DNA of 37,613 nt from Mangrovactinospora gilvigrisea (lineage in GTDB: Bacteria; Actinomycetota; Actinomycetes; Streptomycetales; Streptomycetaceae), in contig NZ_MLCF01000028.1 in assembly GCF_001879105.1 (NCBI RefSeq), positions 1 to 37,613 on the forward strand. The letters are read 5' to 3'. Position 1 is the stretch's first letter. Each line of letters begins with the position of its first letter. The notes beneath the pieces were generated by a model that did not search any database, was not told the DNA's origin, and was given only the letters and a program-made list of their open reading frames with translations. This document shows positions 26,083-32,934 of this stretch, piece by piece. The translations under genes and the position numbers were made by a program.

Positions 26083-27870
26083 TCACCAGTTGATGGGAAG
26101 GTTGGGGGACGGGCTGCCGCTGGGGGCGACGTTCATCTCGGTGAGCGCCTCCTCGGCGACCTTCTTGAAGACCGGGCCGCACAGCGGTCCGCCGAAGTGG
26201 CCGGTCTTGTGGGGGCCCTGGAGGAAGCAGCCGATGGCGATCCGCGGCTTGTCGGCGGGTGCGTAGCCGATGAAGGACGCGGTGTAGCCGGAGTAGCCGG
26301 GCCCGTTCGGGTTGGGCCGGTTGGCGGTTCCGGTCTTGCCCGCGACCCGGTAGCCGGGGATGCGGGCATAGGTGCCGGTGCCGCCGTCGTTGCCGACCAC
26401 CGCCTCCAGCATGTCGGAGACGGTGCCCGCGGTGGACGCGGAGATCGCCCGCGTCTCCTTGGGCGCGGGCGACGGGGTGAAGCGCCCGTCGGCGCCGGTG
26501 GTTCCGGCGACGAGGGTCGGGGTGACGCGCACGCCGCCGTTGGCGACCGTGGCGTAGACCGAAGTGGCTTGCAGGGCGTTCATCGAGACCCCCTGTCCGA
26601 AGGGGATGGTGTATTGCTGCGACGCGTTCCAGTCCTGCGGCTTGGCGAGGATGCCTCGGGTCTCGCCCGGGTAGCCGATGCCGGAGGGCTGGCCGATCCC
26701 GAAACGCCGCAGGTACGAGTAGAGAGTGTCGTTGATCTGCGTTCGGTTCTTGCCGAGCTGCTCGGTGGCGAGGATCGTCCCGATATTGCTGGATTTGGCG
26801 AGCACCCCGGTGAGGGTGAGGTGCCAGTCGCCGTGCGGTACGTCGTCGTGGAAGACCCGGTCGGCGCGCTGCAGGGTGCCGGGGACGGTGACATGGGTGC
26901 CGGGCTCGGCGGCGTGCTCCTGGATGACGGCCGACATGCTCATCACCTTGCTGGTGGAGCCGGGCTCGAAGGCCTCCTGGAGGGCCGGGAAGGCCAGCTG
27001 GCGGCTGGTCACCTTGGAGAGGTCGCCGGGGTCGTAGCCGGGGGCCGAGGCCATCGCCAGCACCTGGCCGGTCTTCACGTCGATGGCGACGACGGAGCCG
27101 CTGTCGGCGCCGGTCTCCCTCACCTTGTCGGCGATGGCCTGCTGGGCCGTCCACTGCAGGTCGCGGTCGAGGGTGAGGCGGACGTCGCGGCCGGGGACGG
27201 CGGGGTCCTCCTTGCCGCCGGCGGTCGGCACCCGCCGCCCGCCGACCTGCACATAGGTGCGCTTGCCGTCGTGGCCGCGGAGCAGCGGGTCGTACTCGCC
27301 CTCCAGCCCGCCGGTGCCCTTGCCGTCGGCGCTGACGAAGCCGAGCAGGTTGCCGGCCAGGTCGCCGGCGGGGTAGACGCGCTTGCTGTGCTCGCTGTCG
27401 AACACCCCGGCGAGCACCGGGTTGCTGTTCTTCAGCTTCAGCACCTGCTGGCGGGCGGCGGGGCTCACCTGGGCGGCGAGCATGGCGTAGCGGCCCTTGG
27501 CGCTCAGCTTGCGCTCCAGGGTGCCGGCGTCGACGCCGAGCACGGGCGCGAGCAGCGCGGCGGCGCGCGCCGGCCCGTCGGCGACCTTCGCCTGGGAGGG
27601 CGTGAACATGCTCGGGTCGGCAGTGATGTCGTAGGCGTCGACGGTGTCGGCGAGGACGTTGCCGTTCCGGTCCGTTATGGCGCCGCGCTCGGCGGGGAGC
27701 ACGACCTTGACGAACCGGTTCTCGGTGACGTCCGCCTGGGCCGCGTACACCGGCCCGTCCACGGCCTGAAGCTGGATCAGCCGCCCGGCGAAGAGCGTCC
27801 CGACGACCCCCAGCGCCACCACGGCGGTGCGCAGCCGCACCTTCTGCCGCCCCAGCTTCACCCGCTTCAC
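26083..27870 (-). CDS. ftsI: Septal penicillin-binding protein 3 (class B transpeptidase)
   Basis: FtsI cross-links septal peptidoglycan made by FtsW. It has 595 residues: a short cytoplasmic tail, a membrane helix (about 14-34), a dimerisation domain that includes RGAITDRNGNVLA (62-74), and a transpeptidase domain with S305-T-S-K308, S360-S-N362 and K512-T-G514. The start is a GTG at 27870 that overlaps the ftsL stop by 4 nt. This N terminus is shorter than the long Pro/Arg tail I recall in S. coelicolor FtsI. The protein ends PNLPINW; two cysteines in the transpeptidase domain (C548, C564) might form a disulphide. Confidence 0.97.
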   Translation of the reverse strand: MKRVKLGRQKVRLRTAVVALGVVGTLFAGRLIQLQAVDGPVYAAQADVTENRFVKVVLPAERGAITDRNGNVLADTVDAYDITADPSMFTPSQAKVADGPARAAALLAPVLGVDAGTLERKLSAKGRYAMLAAQVSPAARQQVLKLKNSNPVLAGVFDSEHSKRVYPAGDLAGNLLGFVSADGKGTGGLEGEYDPLLRGHDGKRTYVQVGGRRVPTAGGKEDPAVPGRDVRLTLDRDLQWTAQQAIADKVRETGADSGSVVAIDVKTGQVLAMASAPGYDPGDLSKVTSRQLAFPALQEAFEPGSTSKVMSMSAVIQEHAAEPGTHVTVPGTLQRADRVFHDDVPHGDWHLTLTGVLAKSSNIGTILATEQLGKNRTQINDTLYSYLRRFGIGQPSGIGYPGETRGILAKPQDWNASQQYTIPFGQGVSMNALQATSVYATVANGGVRVTPTLVAGTTGADGRFTPSPAPKETRAISASTAGTVSDMLEAVVGNDGGTGTYARIPGYRVAGKTGTANRPNPNGPGYSGYTASFIGYAPADKPRIAIGCFLQGPHKTGHFGGPLCGPVFKKVAEEALTEMNVAPSGSPSPNLPINW

Positions 27871-28391
27871 CGCTTCACCCCGCTAGAAGTAGGAGAAACC
27901 GACGGCGAGGGGGAGACCGACGGACCCGGCGAGCCCCCACCGGCCCGGGGCGGGGTGCCGGGGCTCGGGGCGGCAGCACCCGAGGGCGACGCGGCAGGCG
28001 ACGGTGACGCGGGGGTGGGCGACGCCACCGGCGCCGGCGCGTACGCCGCCGGCGAGGGGTCCCCCTTCACCCCGCCCCCGGGAGCGAGGAACGCCGGCGC
28101 CCCGCCGGGAACCATCCCCAGCGACCCCGCCCGCTTCGCCAGCGCCCCCGGCGCCGACTCCTGCTGGATCCGCTGCCGCAGCCCCTCCGCCGCGTCCTCC
28201 TTGCGCTTCGTCTCCTGCTGGAGCGCCGAGAGCCGGAACGACCCCGAGTTCAGCGCCGTGTTCAGCAGCAGCAGCCCCACCAGCCCCGACACCAGCAGCC
28301 CCACCATCAGCAGCACGAACGGCAGCCGCGCCGCCGTCGTGCTCCCGGCCGGCAGCATCCGCCAGGGCCCCCGCCACCCGACCCGCTTCAT
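27867..28391 (-). CDS. ftsL: Cell division protein FtsL
   Basis: FtsL is a small bitopic divisome protein that works with FtsB/DivIC and activates FtsWI. It has 174 residues: a basic N terminus, one membrane helix (about 24-45) and a short coiled coil with [20 protein letters not shown] (51-70). The tail from about 105 is long and rich in Pro, Ser and Ala. Part of that tail (about 139-151) is encoded by a copy of the dispersed repeat read in reverse. The ATG at 28391 overlaps the rsmH stop by 4 nt and the stop overlaps ftsI by 4 nt. Upstream in-frame codons lie in rsmH and are not used. Confidence 0.93.
   Translation of the reverse strand: MKRVGWRGPWRMLPAGSTTAARLPFVLLMVGLLVSGLVGLLLLNTALNSGSFRLSALQQETKRKEDAAEGLRQRIQQESAPGALAKRAGSLGMVPGGAPAFLAPGGGVKGDPSPAAYAPAPVASPTPASPSPAASPSGAAAPSPGTPPRAGGGSPGPSVSPSPSVSPTSSGVKR
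27945..27977 (+). repeat. Copy of the dispersed G-rich repeat inside ftsL
   Basis: GGGGCGGGGTGCCGGGG, CTC, GGGGCGGCAG on the plus strand, opposite to the coding direction. It encodes the Ala/Pro-rich part of the FtsL tail, so the copy is tolerated in frame. Confidence 0.75.
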
Positions 28392-29359
28392 CGCGCCCCC
28401 TTCACCCGCGCCGTCCGAGGCCGCCGCACGACCTCCGCCGCCCGCAGCCGCGCCGACGCGGCCCGCGGGTTCTCGGCGATCTCCGTCTCGTCCGCGCCCT
28501 CGGAGCCGCGGGTCAGCAGTTTCAGCCACGGCTTCTGGTCCTCGGGGACGATCGGCAGGCCCGGTGGGGCCGTGCTGGTCGCGCCCGCCGCGAACGCCCG
28601 TTTGACGATCCGGTCCTCAAGCGAGTGGTAGGCGAGCACCGCGATCCGTCCGCCGACGTCCAGCGCCTCCAGCGCCGCGGGGATGGCGCCGCGGACCGCC
28701 TCCAACTCCCCGTTGACCTCGATGCGCAGCGCCTGGAACGTCCGCTTCGCCGGATTTCCTCCGGTGCGCCGCGCCGGCGCGGGGATCGCCTCCCGCACCA
28801 GCTCCACCAGCCGCGCGCTCCGGGTGAACGGCTCGGCGTCGCGCTCCCGCACCACCCGGTCGGCGATCCGGGAGGCGAACCGCTCCTCGCCGTAGTCCCG
28901 CAGGATCCGCGTCAACTCGCGCTTGTCGTAGCTGTTGAGGACCTCCGCCGCGGACATCCCGCGCGTCGGGTCCATCCGCATGTCCAGCGGGGCGTCCTGG
29001 GCGTAGGCGAAGCCGCGGTCGGCCTCGTCCAGCTGCATGGAGGAGACGCCGAGGTCGAAGAGGACGCCGTGCACCCGCGGCACCCCGAGGCGCTCCAGCA
29101 CCTCGGGGATCTCGTCGTAGACGGCGTGCACCAGGTGCGCACGCGCCCCGAAGGGCTTCAGCCGCTCCCCGGAGAGCTCCAGGGCGCGCGGGTCGCGGTC
29201 GATGGCGATCAGCTCGAGCTCCGGAAAGCGCGTCAGCAGCGCCTCGCTGTGCCCGCCGAGGCCCAGGGTGCCGTCGATGGCGACCGCGCCCGGCCGCTCC
29301 AGCGCGGGCGCGAGCAGATCCAGGCACCGGGTCAACATGACGGGGATGTGCTGCGCCAC
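28388..29359 (-). CDS. rsmH: 16S rRNA m4C1402 methyltransferase
   Basis: RsmH (MraW) methylates C1402 of 16S rRNA using S-adenosylmethionine. It has 323 residues. Sites seen are HIPVML near the start, the SAM-binding [50 protein letters not shown] and [14 protein letters not shown]. The GTG at 29359 (VAQHIPVM) is chosen for GGAAAGG 7 nt upstream. The frame is open 77 codons further out, but that stretch is leader. It is the first gene of the dcw cluster; no mraZ precedes it. It overlaps ftsL by 4 nt. Confidence 0.97.
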   Translation of the reverse strand: MAQHIPVMLTRCLDLLAPALERPGAVAIDGTLGLGGHSEALLTRFPELELIAIDRDPRALELSGERLKPFGARAHLVHAVYDEIPEVLERLGVPRVHGVLFDLGVSSMQLDEADRGFAYAQDAPLDMRMDPTRGMSAAEVLNSYDKRELTRILRDYGEERFASRIADRVVRERDAEPFTRSARLVELVREAIPAPARRTGGNPAKRTFQALRIEVNGELEAVRGAIPAALEALDVGGRIAVLAYHSLEDRIVKRAFAAGATSTAPPGLPIVPEDQKPWLKLLTRGSEGADETEIAENPRAASARLRAAEVVRRPRTARVKGAR

Positions 29360-29851
29360 GGGTGGCCTTTCCTGCTCGCGCCTTGGTCGTTGCCGCGACG
29401 CGCCGTCCGGGCCCCGCCCGTTCGCCCCGGGGGAAGGCGCCGCCTGGCACCGGGGAAGGTGCGCCAGGCCGCGCCGGGGGCGGAACGGGAGGAGGCCGCA
29501 CGGCACCTCGCCTCGAGGCCGGTCCTTCCTCCACGGAAGTACACCGAAGTGCAAGGAACCGGGCCGCTCCCCATTGTGAGGGATCGTCACCGGCGCCCCG
29601 ACAGCACCTCCCGACGACGCGCGGACATCGGAGATCGTTTCACCTAGCCCAGCACGCTAGTACCGGGAGGCCCTCTCCTTCCATCAAGTCCACCCGAATG
29701 TCGGCACCCGAAGGCATGTCGCCCGAACGGATACCGAACGCCGGAGCGGGACCGCACGCGTCCTCGACCGCCCACCCTATAGGGCGAAACGAGGCGCGCG
29801 TTCGAGGTAAAGGACTCCCCAAACTGTGAGGTCACGGCTACCGTCGGCGAC
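29360..29851. other. Divergent region between rsmH and carbonic anhydrase
   Basis: These 492 bp have no convincing gene. An imperfect hairpin at 29442-29469 (GCCTGGCACC pairing with GGTGCGCCAGGC, 2-nt bulge) lies in the likely rsmH leader, about 80 nt before the start. The carbonic anhydrase -10 element is at the right end. The middle (29640-29790) is less GC-rich and probably holds the main dcw promoter. Candidate -10 boxes on the minus strand near 29655-29665 (TAGCGT) lack a good -35, so none is assigned. Confidence 0.6.
29839..29844 (+). promoter_or_regulatory. Leaderless-type -10 element before the carbonic anhydrase
   Basis: TACCGT ends exactly 7 nt before the ATG at 29852, with no Shine-Dalgarno sequence. 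The hexamer and spacing are identical to those before the histidine kinase. Confidence 0.55.
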
Positions 29852-30346
29852 ATGTTCACGACCGAGACGGACGCCGTCGTCGCCGGCAACGCCCGGTACG
29901 CCGGCGATCACCGCGACTCCGCCCTCCCGGCCCGCCCCGCGCGCAAGCTCGCGGTGGTCACCTGCATGGACGCCCGGTTGGACGTGCTGCCCATGCTCGG
30001 CCTCGACATCGGGGACGCGCACATCATCCGCAACGCCGGGGGCGTCGTCACCGAGGACGTCATCCGCTCGCTGTCGATCAGTCAGCGGCTGCTCGGCACC
30101 CGCGCGGTGGCGCTCGTCCACCACTCCGGCTGCGGCATGCTCACCGTCACCGAGGACTTCCGCCGCAGCCTCCAGGACGAGGTGGGGATGCGCCCGGCCT
30201 GGGCCGTCGAGGCCTTCACCGACCTGGAGTCGGACGTCCGCCAGTCGCTCGCCCGGGTCCGCACCTCGCCCTTCCTGATGGACGTCGACGACGTGCGCGG
30301 CTTCGTCCTCGACCTGGCGTCCGGACGCCTCGAAGAAGTGCGCTGA
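29852..30346 (+). CDS. Small beta-class carbonic anhydrase
   Basis: This cytoplasmic zinc enzyme interconverts CO2 and bicarbonate. It has 164 residues, close to the minimal size for the class. The zinc ligands are C38 (TCMDARLD), H91 and C94 (HHSGCGM), with the catalytic D40-R42 pair. The NAGGVVTEDVIRSL block is also typical of the compact actinobacterial type. It is divergent from rsmH and upstream of moxR after 232 bp, so it probably forms its own transcript. Regulation is not visible beyond the leaderless-type promoter. Confidence 0.95.
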   Translation: MFTTETDAVVAGNARYAGDHRDSALPARPARKLAVVTCMDARLDVLPMLGLDIGDAHIIRNAGGVVTEDVIRSLSISQRLLGTRAVALVHHSGCGMLTVTEDFRRSLQDEVGMRPAWAVEAFTDLESDVRQSLARVRTSPFLMDVDDVRGFVLDLASGRLEEVR

Positions 30347-30578
30347 ACGGGGCGCCCGTCCGAAGGTCCGCCCAACTGGCGGGCCGCAGACGGCTCCCGG
30401 TGGCCGGTCGGGCCGCATACCCTGGGCAACGCGGCGTTCTCGAGACGCGCGGGCCGACCTCGGCAACAATCGAGGCCCCGCGACAATCGAGAACAATGCG
30501 TGCGGGGGCGATGTACGGTACGCGTCCGGGGCCACGGACTTGACGGGGGCCCGCGCACAACGGGCCCAGGAGGACCGG

Positions 30579-31592
30579 GTGACGACACTCAACGGACTCA
30601 GCGGACAGGTCGGCCAGAGCGACCTCGCCGAGATCACAGCCACGGTCGGCCGGGTGCGGGCCTCGGTCGAGGAGGTGATCGAGGGCAAGCCGGAGGCCGT
30701 GCACCTCGCCCTCACCGTGCTCCTCGCCGAGGGCCACCTGCTCATCGAGGACGTCCCCGGCGTCGGCAAGACCATGCTCGCCAAGGCGCTCGCCCGCTCG
30801 GTCGACTGCACCGTCCGCCGCATCCAGTTCACCCCGGACCTGCTGCCCTCCGACATCACCGGGGTCAGCGTCTTCGACCAGGCGAGCAAGGAGTTCGAGT
30901 TCAAGCCCGGCGCGATCTTCGCCCAGATCGTGGTCGGCGACGAGATCAACCGCGCCTCGCCCAAGACCCAGTCCGCGCTGCTGGAGTCGATGGAGGAGCG
31001 GCAGGTCACCATCGACGGCACCACCTACAAGCTGCCCAGCCCCTTCATGGTGATCGCCACCCAGAACCCGGTGGAGATGGAGGGCACCTACCCGCTCCCC
31101 GAGGCGCAGCGCGACCGCTTCATGGCGCGCGTCTCCATCGGCTACCCCTCGGCGGTCGCCGAGCTGCAGATGCTCGATGTGCACAGCGGGCGCTCCCCGC
31201 TGGACGACGTGCAGCCGGTGGCGCACGCCCACGACATCCTCAAGCTGGTGGACGCGGTCCGGGGCGTGCATGTCTCGGAGGCCGTCCGCCGCTACGCGGT
31301 CGACCTGGTGAGCGCCACCCGCACCCACCCCGAGCTGCGGCTGGGCGCCTCGCCGCGGGCGACGCTGCACCTGGTGCGGGCGGCGCGGGCGTCCGCGGCG
31401 CTGGCCGGACGCGAGTTCGTGCTCCCCGACGACGTGCAGGCGCTGGCGGTGCCGGTGCTGGCGCACCGCCTGCTGCCCACCGCGGAGGCCCAGTTGAGCC
31501 GGCGCGGGCCGGAGACGGTGGTGGACGAGCTGGTGCGGCAGGTGCCGGTGCCCGGCGACGGCGGCGTCCCCGCCCGGCCGCGGCGGGGCTGA
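30579..31592 (+). CDS. MoxR-family AAA+ ATPase
   Basis: This 337-residue AAA+ ATPase of the MoxR family is a putative chaperone that matures or activates partners encoded next to it. Walker A is EDVPGVGKT (57-65) and Walker B is in IVVGDEINRAS. The MoxR signatures LLPSDITGVSVFD, ATQNPVEMEGTYPLPEAQ and DRFMARV follow, with a C-terminal helical lid (GASPRATLHLVRAARA). The GTG at 30579 is 5 nt after AGGAGG; a TTG 13 codons upstream is less likely. The DUF58 gene starts 1 bp after its stop codon. Upstream, 30347-30578 has no gene; a possible -10 TACGGT lies at 30514-30519. Confidence 0.95.
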   Translation: MTTLNGLSGQVGQSDLAEITATVGRVRASVEEVIEGKPEAVHLALTVLLAEGHLLIEDVPGVGKTMLAKALARSVDCTVRRIQFTPDLLPSDITGVSVFDQASKEFEFKPGAIFAQIVVGDEINRASPKTQSALLESMEERQVTIDGTTYKLPSPFMVIATQNPVEMEGTYPLPEAQRDRFMARVSIGYPSAVAELQMLDVHSGRSPLDDVQPVAHAHDILKLVDAVRGVHVSEAVRRYAVDLVSATRTHPELRLGASPRATLHLVRAARASAALAGREFVLPDDVQALAVPVLAHRLLPTAEAQLSRRGPETVVDELVRQVPVPGDGGVPARPRRG

Positions 31593-31593
31593 G

Positions 31594-32934
31594 ATGTCCG
31601 GTCTCGCCGCCTTCCGGGCGGCACTCGCCGGCCTGACCACCCGCGGACGCTCCTTCCTGGCGGCCGGCCTGGCCGCCGTGGCGTGCGCGGTCGTGCTGGG
31701 CCAGTCCGACCTGCTGCGGGTCGGCATCCTGCTGGCGGTGCTGCCGCTGCTGTGCGCGGCGGCGCTGGTCCGCTCCCGCTTCAAGATCGCCGGCGGCCGG
31801 CGGCTCACCCCCAGCCGGGTGCACGCCGGCCAGGACGCCCGGGTCTACCTGCGCGTCGACAACGTCTCCCGGGTGCCCAGCGGAACGCTCCTGCTGGAGG
31901 ACAAGGTGCCCTATGTGCTGGGCGCCCGGCCCCGGTTCGTGCTCGACCGGGTCGAGCCGCGCGGCCACCGCGAGGTCTCCTACCGGGTCCGCTCCGACAT
32001 GCGCGGCCGCTACCGCCTCGGCCCGCTCCAGCTGCGGCTCGCCGACCCGTTCGGGATGTGCGAGCTGACCCGCTCCTTCCAGCAGGCGGAGGTGCTGACG
32101 GTGGTGCCGTCCGTGCTGCCGCTGCCCACCGTCCAACTGGCCGGCGAGTGGGGAGGCTACGGCGACAACCGGGCCCGCTCCATCGCCGCCGCCGGCGACG
32201 ACGACGTCATCCCGCGCGGCTACCGCTACGGCGACGACATCCGCCGGGTGCACTGGCGCTCCACCGCCCGCTACGGCGAGCTGATGGTGCGCCGCGAGGA
32301 GCAGCCGCTGCGCAGCCGGTGCACGCTGCTGCTCGACACCCGGGACGGCGCGCACACGGGGACGGGGCCGGCCTCCACCTTCGAGTGGGCGGTCTCGGCG
32401 GTCGCCTCGCTCTCCGTCCACCTGATCTCGCGCGGCTACGCGGTGCGGATGCTGACGGGTGACGGCCTGTCGGTCCCGGACCGGGACGGCTCGGGCGAGC
32501 CGGGGCCGGAGACCTCCGGGCTGCTGCTGGACGCGCTCGCCGTCCTCGACACCACCACCATGCCGGGCCTGGCGCGGGCGCTGGACGCGCTGCGGGTGAG
32601 CGGCGAGGGGCTGCTGATCGCGGTGCTGGGCGCGCTGGACGAGGAGGAGGCGGCCCGGCTGGCGGCGCTGCGGCGCCGCACGGGCGGCGCGATCGCGCTG
32701 CTGCTGGACACCGCGGCGTGGGCGGGCGGGGAGCCCGCCACCGGTGCGGCGGCCCGCGTCCTGGGTGCCGCCGGCTGGACGGTCCTCCCCGTCCCCCCGT
32801 CCACCCCCCTGCCCGCCCTCTGGCGCACCCTCAACTCCCGCCCGGGCGTGCCGAAGGCGCACGGGTGGGGTGCCGGGGCGCAGGGGCGGCAGACCGCACC
32901 AGCCGGCGACCGCGAGGGGAGCAAGCAGCCGTGA
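31594..32934 (+). CDS. DUF58-domain membrane protein
   Basis: This 446-residue protein has two N-terminal membrane helices (about 16-36 and 40-58), then an extracellular-like beta segment. The DUF58 core follows, with DDDVIPRGYRYGDDIRRVHWRSTARYGELMVR (seen as GYRYGDDIRRVHWRSTAR) and a degenerate von Willebrand A-like region (LLLDTRDG). Partners of MoxR in many bacteria have this form. From about residue 422 the tail (KAHGWGAGAQGRQTAP) is encoded by a copy of the dispersed repeat. The ATG at 31594 is one base past the moxR stop. Its stop overlaps the transglutaminase start by 4 nt. The precise function is unknown. Confidence 0.92.
   Translation: MSGLAAFRAALAGLTTRGRSFLAAGLAAVACAVVLGQSDLLRVGILLAVLPLLCAAALVRSRFKIAGGRRLTPSRVHAGQDARVYLRVDNVSRVPSGTLLLEDKVPYVLGARPRFVLDRVEPRGHREVSYRVRSDMRGRYRLGPLQLRLADPFGMCELTRSFQQAEVLTVVPSVLPLPTVQLAGEWGGYGDNRARSIAAAGDDDVIPRGYRYGDDIRRVHWRSTARYGELMVRREEQPLRSRCTLLLDTRDGAHTGTGPASTFEWAVSAVASLSVHLISRGYAVRMLTGDGLSVPDRDGSGEPGPETSGLLLDALAVLDTTTMPGLARALDALRVSGEGLLIAVLGALDEEEAARLAALRRRTGGAIALLLDTAAWAGGEPATGAAARVLGAAGWTVLPVPPSTPLPALWRTLNSRPGVPKAHGWGAGAQGRQTAPAGDREGSKQP
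32860..32892 (+). repeat. Copy of the dispersed G-rich repeat at the 3' end of the DUF58 gene
   Basis: GGGTGGGGTGCCGGGG, CGCA, GGGGCGGCAG. It is in the coding direction and is translated. It precedes the ribosome site (GAGGGGAG) of the transglutaminase gene by about 20 bp. Confidence 0.85.

Noticed and set aside
24253..28605. A 1450-codon open frame on the plus strand opposite murE, ftsI and ftsL
   Set aside because: It is repetitive Gly/Val/Asp/Glu-rich text with no motif. The minus-strand genes beneath it are unmistakable.
29390..29830. Open frames upstream of rsmH, considered as a possible mraZ
   Set aside because: None shows the MraZ fold motifs or a supported start; composition is that of GC-rich non-coding DNA.
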